Shown one piece after another: positions 1 through 6,887 of a stretch of DNA of 10,882 bases. Source of the DNA: Clostridia bacterium (GTDB taxonomy: Bacteria; Bacillota_A; Clostridia; Oscillospirales; CAG-272); contig JAFTRT010000021.1 in the NCBI GenBank assembly GCA_017462145.1, positions 1 to 10,882 of the forward strand. The letters are read 5' to 3'. Positions within the stretch are counted from its first letter, which is position 1; every line of letters begins with the position of its first letter. The notes below the pieces were generated by a model. It saw only the letters and a list, made by a program, of their open reading frames with translations, ran no database searches and was not told the DNA's origin. The position numbers and the translations under genes were made by a program.

Positions 1-345
1 CTGGTTTACGAGTGGATCCTGTCTATCGGCGGCTTGGATGAGATGAAGGTGCGAAACGAGAAGAAGGCAAAGCTGCTTTACGATTATCTGGACAGCCAGG
101 ATTACTATACCGCACCGGTCAAGAAGGAAAGCCGTTCGATGATGAACGTAACTTTCGTTACGGGCGATGCCGATTTGGACAAGAAGTTTGCAAGCGAGGC
201 CGGCAAGGCAGGTCTGAAGAACCTGAAGGGTCACTGCTCGGTTGGCGGTATGAGAGCCTCCATTTACAATGCAATGCCCTACGAGGGTGTAGAGGCGTTG
301 GTGGCATTCATGAAGAAGTTTGCCGCAGAGAACCCCAAGGCGTAA
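1..345 (+). CDS. serC: Phosphoserine aminotransferase, C-terminal part (5' end outside window)
   Basis: This is the last 114 codons of a frame already open at base 1; the frame stops with TAA at 343-345. SerC is a cytoplasmic PLP enzyme that transfers an amino group from glutamate to 3-phosphohydroxypyruvate, the second step of serine synthesis. The class V aminotransferase C-terminal fold is recognisable by family-typical stretches: SRSMMNVTF near the middle and GLKNLKGHCSVGGMRASIYN followed by AMPYEGVEALVAFM near the end. In SerC this segment includes the conserved GHRSVGGMRAS region that helps bind substrate; here the usual Arg of GHRS is Cys (GHCS). The PLP lysine lies upstream and cannot be checked. 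serA follows 67 bp downstream on the same strand, the usual partner in Clostridia, so the two are probably one unit. The identification is secure; only the C-terminus is seen. Confidence 0.95.
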   Translation: MVYEWILSIGGLDEMKVRNEKKAKLLYDYLDSQDYYTAPVKKESRSMMNVTFVTGDADLDKKFASEAGKAGLKNLKGHCSVGGMRASIYNAMPYEGVEALVAFMKKFAAENPKA

Positions 346-356
346 CCAAACATTAC

Positions 357-382
357 GACAGGGCGTGGTCTCACGCCCTGTC
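357..382 (+). other. Perfect hairpin between serC and serA, no T-tail
   Basis: Two perfect 11-bp arms, GACAGGGCGTG (357-367) and CACGCCCTGTC (372-382), are separated by the 4-nt loop GTCT. The hairpin starts 11 nt after the serC stop and ends 30 nt before the serA start. It is GC-rich but followed by CCAATATC, not a T-run, so it is not a standard intrinsic terminator. It may be an mRNA stabilising or processing element, or a weak attenuating hairpin that sets the SerC to SerA ratio. The structure is seen directly; the role is inferred. Confidence 0.6.
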
Positions 383-412
383 CCAATATCACCGAATCGA
401 AAGGAATCTGTT

Positions 413-1573
413 ATGAAAAATATTCTTTGCTTGAATAAAATTGCCGCTGTCGGAACCGACAAGCTGGATAAGACCGAATATAACGTAGGCACCGACGTGC
501 AGAGCCCCGATGCGATCATGGTTCGCTCCGCCGTGATGCACGATATGACCTTTGATCTCAATACCGTTGCCATTGCCCGCGCAGGTGCCGGTGTCAATAA
601 TATCCCCGTTGACCGTTGTGCCAAGGAGGGTATCGTGGTGTTCAATACGCCCGGTGCCAATGCCAACGGCGTGAAAGAGCTTGCCGTTTGTGCGCTGATG
701 TTGGCTTCCCGTGACGTAGTGGGCGGTATCAAGTGGGCCGAAAGCCTAAAGGGAACCGAGGGCGTTGCCAAGGCTGTTGAGGCAGGCAAGTCTAAGTTTG
801 CAGGTGTTGAGATTCAGGGCAAAACCTTGGGTGTCATCGGTCTGGGTGCCATCGGCGGTTTGGTTGCTAACATTGCCGTTCGTTTGGGCATGAAGGTTGT
901 GGGCTGTGACCCCTTCTTGAGCGTAGATGCTGCGTGGAATCTGAACCACAACATCGTCAAGGCCGCTTCTTATGAGGAAGTATTCAAGGTTGCCGATTAT
1001 TTGACCCTCCACGTTCCCGCAACCGCCGAGACTAAGGGGATGATCAACGAGCAGAACTTGGCCATCATGAAGGACGGTGTTCGGATCATCAACCTGTCCC
1101 GTGCAGATCTGGTCAATGCTGCGGATCTGAAGGCAGGCTTGGCTTCCGGTAAGGTTGCCTCTTACGTAACCGATTTCCCCACCGAGGAAGTGGTCGGTGT
1201 GGACGGTATTGTTGCCATTCCTCACTTGGGTGCATCCACCGCAGAGTCCGAGGACAACTGCGCTGTGATGGCTGCTTTGGAGTTGGATGATTATCTGCGC
1301 TACGGTAACATCAAAAACAGCGTCAATTTCCCCAATGTTTCCATGCCCTTCAGTGCCGATAAGAGAATGTGTGTGCTCCATGCTAACGTTCCCAATGTGA
1401 TCTCTCAGATCACCGCCGCTCTGTCCGAAACAGGTGCAAACATTGAGAATATGATGAATAAGTCCAAGGGCGATAATGCTTATACCGTGGTCGATATCAC
1501 AGGTGAGGTAACCGAGAATGCGGCCAATAAGATTGCCGCCATCGAAGGTGTTTATCGCGTCAGAGTGATCTGA
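413..1573 (+). CDS. serA: D-3-phosphoglycerate dehydrogenase, short ACT-domain form
   Basis: The 386-residue protein oxidises 3-phosphoglycerate to 3-phosphohydroxypyruvate with NAD, the first step of serine synthesis. The start is ATG 413, with AAAGGA at 400-405 and a 7-nt gap; upstream in-frame codons would run into serC. The Rossmann motif GLGAIG is at 143-148 and the NAD-ribose acidic residue is in CDPF (Asp166). The catalytic set is Arg230 (NLSRADLV), a Glu at about 259 (DFPTEEV) and His271 (PHLGAST). Residues 317-386 form a regulatory ACT domain; there is no intervening domain, so this is the short class rather than the ~530-residue form. His323, Asn325 and Asn343 have the same spacing as the serine-binding His344, Asn346 and Asn364 of E. 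coli SerA, so serine feedback inhibition is likely. The usual ARGG after the catalytic Arg is SRAD here, a variation within this subgroup. It follows serC and ends in a strong terminator. Confidence 0.95.
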   Translation: MKNILCLNKIAAVGTDKLDKTEYNVGTDVQSPDAIMVRSAVMHDMTFDLNTVAIARAGAGVNNIPVDRCAKEGIVVFNTPGANANGVKELAVCALMLASRDVVGGIKWAESLKGTEGVAKAVEAGKSKFAGVEIQGKTLGVIGLGAIGGLVANIAVRLGMKVVGCDPFLSVDAAWNLNHNIVKAASYEEVFKVADYLTLHVPATAETKGMINEQNLAIMKDGVRIINLSRADLVNAADLKAGLASGKVASYVTDFPTEEVVGVDGIVAIPHLGASTAESEDNCAVMAALELDDYLRYGNIKNSVNFPNVSMPFSADKRMCVLHANVPNVISQITAALSETGANIENMMNKSKGDNAYTVVDITGEVTENAANKIAAIEGVYRVRVI

Positions 1574-1584
1574 ATTTGAAAATC

Positions 1585-1617
1585 AAAGCTCCGTATTGTG
1601 CCAATACGGAGCTTTTT
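1585..1617 (+). terminator. Intrinsic terminator after serA
   Basis: A perfect 13-bp stem pairs AAAGCTCCGTATT (1585-1597) with AATACGGAGCTTT (1603-1615) around the loop GTGCC, and T residues run to 1617. It starts 11 nt after the serA stop. It ends only 5 nt before the AAGGAGG ribosome binding site of the next gene, so it also lies in that gene's immediate leader. Confidence 0.9.
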
Positions 1618-1622
1618 ATAAA

Positions 1623-1629
1623 AAGGAGG
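1623..1629 (+). promoter_or_regulatory. Ribosome binding site of the nucleoside hydrolase gene
   Basis: AAGGAGG at 1623-1629 sits 5 nt before ATG 1635. It fixes the start there, instead of at an in-frame GTG at 1596 that would lie inside the terminator stem. Confidence 0.9.
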
Positions 1630-1634
1630 CTGTT

Positions 1635-2552
1635 ATGAAGGATTTGCAGAATCGTTTGCCCAAAGTCCCCACCGAGTGTGTGGACGTTATTTTGGATACC
1701 GATGCTTACAATGAGGTTGATGACCAGTTTGCGATCGCTTTGTTGTTAAAGTGCCCCGAGCGTGCCCGTATACTGGGGCTGTGTGCCGCCCCTTTTTTGA
1801 ACGGCCGTTCCACCTCGGCAGCGGATGGAATGGAAAAGAGCTATCACGAGATCATCAAGCTGTTGCGCTTGGCGGGCAGGGAAGACTTGATCGAGCATAC
1901 TTACCGTGGCTCCCCAGCGTATCTTCTTGACGAAAAGACACCGGTAAAATCGGATTCTGCTCGGTTGATGGCGGAGACGGCAAAGCAATATTCTCCCGAA
2001 AAGCCCTTGTATATCGTGGCAATCGGCGCCATCACCAACGTGGCCTCTGCTTTTTTGCTGGAACCCCGTGCCATGGCCGAGAATACCGTTGTGGTTTGGT
2101 TGGGCGGACATTCCAAGGATTGGGTGAATACCAAGGAATTCAATATGAGACAGGACGTTGCGGCCGCACGAGTGGTCTTTGACAGCGGCGTACCGTTGGT
2201 GCTGTTGCCCTGTGCAGGTGTGGTCAGCGAGTTTCGTACCACCAAGCCCGAGCTGGAATATTGGCTGAAGGGCAAGAACCCTCTGGCAGATTACCTGGCC
2301 GCACAGGCCATTGCCGAGGCCGAATCCTATGCGTCGGGAAAGCCGTGGAGCCGTTGCATTTGGGACGTCACTGCCGTTGCATGGTTGCTCAACAACGAAG
2401 ATCGCTATATGAAATCCTATGCCATCCCTCGCCCTATTCCGGAATACGATGGAAGCTGGGCCTTTGATGATACCCGACCTCCCATGGTTTACGTCTATCA
2501 GATCAAACGGGATGCCCTCTTTGAAAAACTATTTTTCTCTTTGACCGAATAA
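1635..2552 (+). CDS. Nucleoside hydrolase (IUNH family) with variant active site
   Basis: This 305-residue protein belongs to the inosine/uridine-preferring nucleoside hydrolase family, calcium-dependent cytoplasmic enzymes that cleave the N-glycosidic bond of ribonucleosides. The N-terminal Asp cluster is DTDAYNEVDD (21-30), where the classic family has DTDPGIDDA; the calcium Asp residues are present but the loop is two residues longer. Further family marks are VAIGAITNVA (128-137), WLGGH (155-159), the N...D ribose-binding segment EFNMRQDVAAARVVF (168-182) and WDVTAVAW (243-250), which supplies the last calcium Asp (Asp244). The catalytic His that usually precedes this Asp (HD) is Trp243. 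Length is normal (about 300-320), with no signal peptide and no membrane segment. No promoter is clear between the serA terminator and this gene, so it may be expressed by read-through or from a promoter inside serA. Family call is strong; base preference is unknown, and a non-nucleoside ribosyl substrate is possible. Confidence 0.85.
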   Translation: MKDLQNRLPKVPTECVDVILDTDAYNEVDDQFAIALLLKCPERARILGLCAAPFLNGRSTSAADGMEKSYHEIIKLLRLAGREDLIEHTYRGSPAYLLDEKTPVKSDSARLMAETAKQYSPEKPLYIVAIGAITNVASAFLLEPRAMAENTVVVWLGGHSKDWVNTKEFNMRQDVAAARVVFDSGVPLVLLPCAGVVSEFRTTKPELEYWLKGKNPLADYLAAQAIAEAESYASGKPWSRCIWDVTAVAWLLNNEDRYMKSYAIPRPIPEYDGSWAFDDTRPPMVYVYQIKRDALFEKLFFSLTE

Positions 2553-2554
2553 TC

Positions 2555-2595
2555 AAAACCACCGGTTTGCGAAAGAAGCAACCGGTGGTTTTTTT
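2555..2595. terminator. Bidirectional terminator between convergent genes
   Basis: The 13-bp arms AAAACCACCGGTT (2555-2567) and AACCGGTGGTTTT (2580-2592) flank a 12-nt loop. Seven T residues at 2589-2595 serve the + strand gene; on the - strand the stem ends in TTTT at 2558-2555. It fills the 49-bp gap between the stops of the nucleoside hydrolase and the FolC-like gene and can serve both. Confidence 0.88.
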
Positions 2596-2601
2596 GATCG
2601 A

Positions 2602-3894
2602 TTAAAAGCCGAGAATGCCGAGAATCTCGTAGCGGATGGCATCGGTAAAGCCGCTTTTGCCGGAGATGAGCAGAATGTCGTCCGAGGAAAGATGAGCCAA
2701 GGCCTGCTTGGCGGCGGCTCTCGGCGTGGAGGCTCGACAGAGGGGAAGATCGCTTTCGATCGCCGCACTGTCGTTGCTCGCTACGGTGATGACCGATTCA
2801 ATGGAATAGCCTCGGGCGGTGAGAGATTCCACGTACCGTGGAATCAGCTCGCCTTCCGGCAGGCACAGACGGACTCGCCGTCCTGCCAATTCTCGAAAGT
2901 CAGTCATGGAATCACAAACCGTCTCAATGGCTACCGCTTTGTGGGTGCTGTCCGCAATGATATAGGGCATCGCAGACAGAATCTCGAATCGGGAACGGAG
3001 GGTCAGGGAAGCAAGCCCCGTCAAAACCGCTTGACGGGAAATGGCATAGCCGCGGCGGCGGAGCATTTCCAAGGCTTCCACCACTACCACAGCGTTCATG
3101 ACCTGAAATTGTCCGCACATCCGCAGGGAATACGGCGTTCCCTTATAGGTAAAATCGGTTCCCCGCAGGGTCAATTTGGTCACCGAGATCTGCCCTTTGG
3201 TGGGAAGCGTCAGCCGACAGCCGATGGCAGAGCAGGTGTCGGAAATGAGACGGAAGGCCTCCGGGTTTTGGGGGGCACTGATAACCTCTTGGATCCCTCT
3301 GCAAATGTAGGAGCGGATCTTGACGATCTCTCGTTCCTCACCGCTGGGAATGGTGCCGCAAATAATGGCAGAAAAGGGAGCGGACAAAAATTTGGAGGGG
3401 TCGGCACCGTTGTGATCGCTTTCGATCAAGCACAGCCCACAGCCGTATTCCCGAAAAGCCAACAGGGCCACGGTTAAAAGAAGCTCGGATGAGGTGGGCA
3501 AGAAGGGAAGCACAATGGGAGACGTTTTGTCCGTTTCCGCTTCTTCTGCGGGGGTAGGACGGTTGATCTCGTTGACCGCATGGCTCACCTGTTCGACCAA
3601 GGACACCAACTGCTCCATGGATAACGGTTCTCCGTCAATCAGAATGTTGTCTCGAATGTCCTCATGCAAAGGCAAGGAAAGAAACCCGGTGGAGATCTTG
3701 GCCTCCTTGAGTGCCGAGACCAACATACGGCTGCATACCGTCTTTCCGTTGGTACCGGCCAAACGAACGTATTTCAACCGTTTTTGAGGGTTGCCCAGTT
3801 TTTCGCACAAAAAACGGATACCGTTGTAATTGGGTTTTCCGTCCTTGGGAGACGGGGCATTTCTGATATATTTTAAGGCATTGTGATAGGTCAT
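2602..3894 (-). CDS. FolC-like Mur-ligase-family protein with diverged motifs
   Basis: The 430-residue protein has the length and layout of folylpolyglutamate synthase/dihydrofolate synthase, cytoplasmic ATP-dependent ligases that add glutamate to folate. A P-loop GTNGKT (47-52) follows VRLA. An FLPTSSELLLTVALLAF stretch (131-147) matches the FolC T-x-F-E region, GQFQVMNA (261-268) matches the G-HQ--NA motif, and RFEIL (302-306) begins the C-terminal domain. Several signature positions differ. FolC normally has GTNGKGS; the SPHL motif is SLPLHEDI (73-80); the EVGLGGRLDATN metal/folate segment is IESDHNGADPSKF (157-169); and the DGAHNP motif is ADSTHK (314-319). It may be a specialised paralogue with another acceptor rather than the housekeeping FolC. 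Start ATG 3894 has GGAG (3902-3905) 7 nt upstream on the minus strand. It is the last gene of the plsY operon, 36 nt after the methyltransferase, and ends at the bidirectional terminator. Family confident, reaction uncertain. Confidence 0.8.
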   Translation of the reverse strand: MTYHNALKYIRNAPSPKDGKPNYNGIRFLCEKLGNPQKRLKYVRLAGTNGKTVCSRMLVSALKEAKISTGFLSLPLHEDIRDNILIDGEPLSMEQLVSLVEQVSHAVNEINRPTPAEEAETDKTSPIVLPFLPTSSELLLTVALLAFREYGCGLCLIESDHNGADPSKFLSAPFSAIICGTIPSGEEREIVKIRSYICRGIQEVISAPQNPEAFRLISDTCSAIGCRLTLPTKGQISVTKLTLRGTDFTYKGTPYSLRMCGQFQVMNAVVVVEALEMLRRRGYAISRQAVLTGLASLTLRSRFEILSAMPYIIADSTHKAVAIETVCDSMTDFRELAGRRVRLCLPEGELIPRYVESLTARGYSIESVITVASNDSAAIESDLPLCRASTPRAAAKQALAHLSSDDILLISGKSGFTDAIRYEILGILGF

Positions 3895-3930
3895 ATCATC
3901 ACTCCGAAAAGGTATAATAGGGAACTTCTG

Positions 3931-5145
3931 TCAGAAGTGGAGACGGTCTCCTTCTGCAGAGCCGCAAAGGAAGGCTCTGGCCGCCAAATATCGCTCCCTT
4001 GCTTCCTTGGCCGCCCGTGAGGAGGGGTCAAAGGAGGGGCGTCGAATGGCCCGAAGCATAATATTCTTCGGTGTTTCGTCGGGATCGATCAACTCAATGG
4101 CTGCCGTCTCATAGCCCTGCATTTCCAATCGACATAGGCGAAGCGCATCGGTGGCCGCATCGCACATCTTTTGCCGAAGCATGGAATAGTCGGTAATAAA
4201 AGAAAGGGACTGGCAGGCAATATGATGATTGAGCTCATGGTGACAACAGGGGGTGGACAGAATCACATCCGTGCCCCATTCGGCCGCTTTGGTCAAAACC
4301 AGATCGGTAGCGATATCACAGGCGTGCAAGGAGATGACCAATTGGGGGACTTCTCCCGGCTCATAGGCAGAAATATCACCGCACACAAAATCCAATCCGT
4401 CAAACCCAAGCAAACGAGCTGTTTTTTGGCAATGCTCGATGACATCCGGCTTCAGATCCACCCCCGTCATGCTCACAGTCATTTTTTTCACGTTTGCAAA
4501 ATAATGGTATGCCGCAAAGGAGAGATAGCTCTTTCCACAGCACAGATCGCAAATGCGGATACGGTCAGAAGGAAGCCGATCCTCCACATCTCGGATCAAC
4601 TCCAAAAATCGGTTGATCTGACGAAATTTTGCTTGCTTTCGGTCAAACACACGCCCGTTTTTGTCCGCTACACCAAGATGGACCAAAAAAGGCTCGCTTC
4701 CGTCCAGGATATGCTTTTTTTCACGGTTATTTCCGTCGGTGGGGCGAACAAGCCCTTGTTGTTGTGCCAAAAAACGCTCCAAGCGGTCAGCACCCAACAG
4801 CACCCATTTTTCTTCACTCTTGGAGCGAAATTCACATTCACAGCCCTCACACAGCAGATTGACCTGTCCATGTGCCAACAGGAGCTTGCACAGGGCATCG
4901 GTTCCGTCCCCAGTCAAGGGAATGTTTTGATGGATCGCCTTGTTGTCTTTTTTGAAGGTCTCCGCCTGCAAAACGGAACGCCCTCCGATCTGCCGACAGG
5001 TGATGACCGTTCTTTGTTCCTCGGGGGAATGGGGCTTAGAGCATACGCCCTTGCGGAGTACACCCTTTTGTGCGGCCTCGGTGAAAAGAGAACAAAGCCG
5101 CAAGGCGGCTTCCGTTCTCTTTGTGATGGAATTGCAATTACTCAT
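3931..5145 (-). CDS. SAM-dependent methyltransferase, Methyltransf_32 (METTL25-like)
   Basis: The 404-residue protein has a class I SAM-binding core from about residue 195: motif I ICDLCCGKSYLSF (198-210), an acidic GVDLKPDVIE (228-237), FVCGDIS (253-259) and ISLHACDIATD (271-281). The signature PCCHHELNH (299-307) and the HACD motif are typical of the Methyltransf_32 group, which includes METTL25/RRNAD proteins; target substrates of the bacterial members are not well established. Residues about 150-185 (HLGVADKNGRVFDRKQAKF) lead into the core as in this group. The N-terminal half (1-145) looks like an added substrate or RNA-binding module with Cys-rich LLCEGCECEF (97-106). The start is ATG 5145, with AAGGA at 5151-5155 (minus strand) and a 5-nt gap. 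It overlaps the end of plsY by 8 nt (ATGAGTAA), so translation is probably coupled. An open frame extends to 5253, but that longer form would sit deep in plsY. Confidence 0.82.
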   Translation of the reverse strand: MSNCNSITKRTEAALRLCSLFTEAAQKGVLRKGVCSKPHSPEEQRTVITCRQIGGRSVLQAETFKKDNKAIHQNIPLTGDGTDALCKLLLAHGQVNLLCEGCECEFRSKSEEKWVLLGADRLERFLAQQQGLVRPTDGNNREKKHILDGSEPFLVHLGVADKNGRVFDRKQAKFRQINRFLELIRDVEDRLPSDRIRICDLCCGKSYLSFAAYHYFANVKKMTVSMTGVDLKPDVIEHCQKTARLLGFDGLDFVCGDISAYEPGEVPQLVISLHACDIATDLVLTKAAEWGTDVILSTPCCHHELNHHIACQSLSFITDYSMLRQKMCDAATDALRLCRLEMQGYETAAIELIDPDETPKNIMLRAIRRPSFDPSSRAAKEARERYLAARAFLCGSAEGDRLHF

Positions 5146-5890
5146 GGGCTTCCTTGTCTCCGTTCTCTTTGGCGTCCTCTGCTTTTTTCTTGTCTTTCTT
5201 GCCAAAGCTGAATTTGTTTTCCTTGCCTTGCCACAGACGCACCAGATTTTCACGGTGCTTCAAGACGATCAACAGCATGATGAGCAATGCAAACAGAGGG
5301 AAAGCCGTACCGGCGGCACCAAAGGGGGCAGGTAGCTTATAGAGCAGAATGGGATAGAAGAAAGCAGACATCACAGAGGCCAAAGACACGTACTTGGTTC
5401 CGATGGCAATGATCAGAAAAATGGTGATACAGCAAAGGAAAACAAAGGGACTGCACATCAGCACCGAGATAGCCGTGGTGACAACTCCTTTGCCGCCTCG
5501 AAAGCGGTAGTAGATGGGGAACATGTGCCCCAGTACGCAAAAGAGTCCCGCAACGTAAGCACCCATCTGCCCCCATATCGCATAGCCGATGATGGCGGCC
5601 ACGGCGGCCTTGAGGGCATCTCCCGCAAAGGTGAGTGCGGCTGCCTTTTTACCGTAGGTGCGCATCATATTGGTGGCACCCGCATTCTTACTGCCAAAGC
5701 TGCGAATATCCTCGTGGAATTGACGGTTGGAAATGATAATGGCAAAATTGATGCTGCCCAGCAAATATGCAGCGATGGCAATGATGGTGAAAAAGCCAGC
5801 AAACAGCAAGGGAAGCATTTCCTCGCTGACCAGGGGATTGAACCAGTACTGACCAAAGCCGATTCCAAAAAATATCTCAAAAAATTTCAT
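5138..5890 (-). CDS. plsY: Acyl-phosphate:glycerol-3-phosphate acyltransferase PlsY
   Basis: PlsY is an integral membrane enzyme that transfers the acyl group of acyl-phosphate to glycerol-3-phosphate, making lysophosphatidic acid, the first committed step of bacterial phospholipid synthesis. The protein has 250 residues with several hydrophobic helices (about 26-53, 83-105, 108-127, 137-165, 166-186 and 192-210). Conserved motifs are LLGSINFA (43-50), SFGSKNAGATN (64-74; family consensus GSGNxGxTN), GHMFPIYYRFRGGKGVVT (121-138) and HRENLVRLWQGKENKF (212-227). It is longer than the usual 190-215 residues: about 25 extra residues at the N-terminus and a Lys/Glu-rich cytoplasmic tail at 228-250. 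ATG 5890 has GGGAG (5897-5901, minus strand) with a 6-nt gap, supporting the long form; Met25 is the alternative. It is the first gene of a three-gene unit with a consensus promoter just upstream. Confidence 0.95.
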   Translation of the reverse strand: MKFFEIFFGIGFGQYWFNPLVSEEMLPLLFAGFFTIIAIAAYLLGSINFAIIISNRQFHEDIRSFGSKNAGATNMMRTYGKKAAALTFAGDALKAAVAAIIGYAIWGQMGAYVAGLFCVLGHMFPIYYRFRGGKGVVTTAISVLMCSPFVFLCCITIFLIIAIGTKYVSLASVMSAFFYPILLYKLPAPFGAAGTAFPLFALLIMLLIVLKHRENLVRLWQGKENKFSFGKKDKKKAEDAKENGDKEAHE

Positions 5891-5939
5891 ACAATACTCC
5901 CAAAAACCGTTTCAAGGGACGGCTGATGATATCCTAAAC

Positions 5940-5968
5940 AGTATAGCATAAACGAAGCATTTTATCAA
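5940..5968 (-). promoter_or_regulatory. Sigma-A promoter of the plsY operon
   Basis: On the minus strand a -35 TTGATA (5968-5963) and a -10 TATACT (5945-5940) are separated by exactly 17 nt. Transcription would start near 5933, giving a leader of about 43 nt before plsY. Confidence 0.82.
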
Positions 5969-5999
5969 GTCTTTTTAGAAAACTTTCCCAAAGAACGGC

Positions 6000-6869
6000 T
6001 CAATGTGCCAAGGGCTCCTTCGCATGTTGTCTGCGGTATTCTTTCGGTGTCAATCCCATGATCTTGCGAAAGCTTTTGTAAAAGAAAGCGGGTTCGTCGT
6101 ATCCCACGTGCCGTGCGATCTCCTCCACTGTCATGCGAGAGCGGCGGAGCAGACGGCAGGAGGCCTCAATCCGATAACGAATGAGGTAAGATCGAAAGGT
6201 CATGCCCGTCTCGTTCCGAAAGAGCGTGCTGACGTAGGACAGACTGAAATTCAGATGGCGGCAGATATGAGACAGGGAGAGGGAGGAGGCATAATGCTCG
6301 GCCACGTACTCCTTGATCCGAAGAACCGTGCCCTTGACCGTATCCGTTTCGGCAGGTGCCTCGTTCCGCACCAAATACAGAATCAGTGTTAACAGATGAT
6401 TTCGGATTACCTCTTCGTATCCCGTTTGCTTTTCTCGGTATTCTCGCACGATCTCCTGGCAAAGAAAGCCCACACTGCCCGTTTCGTCCCGAAAAATGCG
6501 GCGTGTCAAGGGCTCATAGCTTCGATCATAGCCAAAACGTGCCAAATAGGCTTCTAAAATATCGGGAAAGCTTTTGGCCTCCGATAGAGACGGATCCAAA
6601 AAACGGGGAAGAAAGATGCAGTTGATCACTCGGAAATCCTGTTCGCCCGGGATCTGCCGAAAGGCGTGAGCCGAGTTCAGATTGACCAAAAAATAATTTC
6701 CCGCCTCAACGATGGCGGTATTTCCTTTGAATAGGTGTTCGGCTCGTCCCGATACCACATAAGCGAATTCAAAAAAAGAATGTCGGTGCTCCGAGACCGT
6801 GCTGTCCTCGCTTTCCGTGACCATAAACGGAAGCCCCTCGGACAGTTGGGGAAACGATAGTAGCTTCAT
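6000..6869 (-). CDS. AraC-family regulator divergent from the rhamnosidase
   Basis: This 289-residue one-component regulator has an N-terminal cupin sugar-sensing domain (about 1-90; HRHSFFEFAYVVSG at 28-41 and VEAGNYFLVN at 54-63 are the typical strands) and a C-terminal double helix-turn-helix DNA-binding domain (about 181-283). The first HTH is SLSHICRHLNFSLSYVSTLF (198-217). The second is MTVEEIARHVGYDEPAFFYK (246-265), followed by the family end motif FRKIMGLTPKEYRR (267-280). It is read away from the GH78 gene across 131 bp, the standard arrangement for a local activator; rhamnose or a rhamnoside is the probable inducer (inference). The start ATG 6869 has GAGGG (6874-6878, minus strand) only 4 nt away, a slightly tight spacing. 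No strong terminator separates it from plsY downstream, although plsY has its own promoter. Family certain, ligand inferred from context. Confidence 0.92.
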   Translation of the reverse strand: MKLLSFPQLSEGLPFMVTESEDSTVSEHRHSFFEFAYVVSGRAEHLFKGNTAIVEAGNYFLVNLNSAHAFRQIPGEQDFRVINCIFLPRFLDPSLSEAKSFPDILEAYLARFGYDRSYEPLTRRIFRDETGSVGFLCQEIVREYREKQTGYEEVIRNHLLTLILYLVRNEAPAETDTVKGTVLRIKEYVAEHYASSLSLSHICRHLNFSLSYVSTLFRNETGMTFRSYLIRYRIEASCRLLRRSRMTVEEIARHVGYDEPAFFYKSFRKIMGLTPKEYRRQHAKEPLAH

Positions 6870-6887
6870 GATGCCCTCACAGTAAAA

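Noticed and set aside
746..1381. - strand open frame (211 codons) opposite serA
   Set aside because: It is antisense to a well-conserved serA; no recognisable protein features.
2692..3477. + strand open frame (261 codons) opposite the FolC-like gene
   Set aside because: Low-complexity Gly/Arg/Gln-rich translation, no ribosome binding site, and the opposite strand encodes a recognisable Mur-ligase-family protein.
4171..5211. Long + strand open frame (346 codons) opposite the methyltransferase
   Set aside because: It is antisense to a gene with clear methyltransferase motifs, has no ribosome binding site or recognisable domain, and has a composition typical of a frame shadow.
5146..5253. N-terminal extension of the methyltransferase to an upstream Met
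   Set aside because: It would place 36 Lys/Arg/Thr-rich residues over the plsY coding end; ATG 5145 has a proper ribosome binding site and the usual short operon overlap.
5967..5985. Possible weak terminator after the first araC gene (minus strand)
   Set aside because: The stem is 7 bp of mostly A-T with a G-T wobble, lacks a following T-run and overlaps the plsY -35 box.
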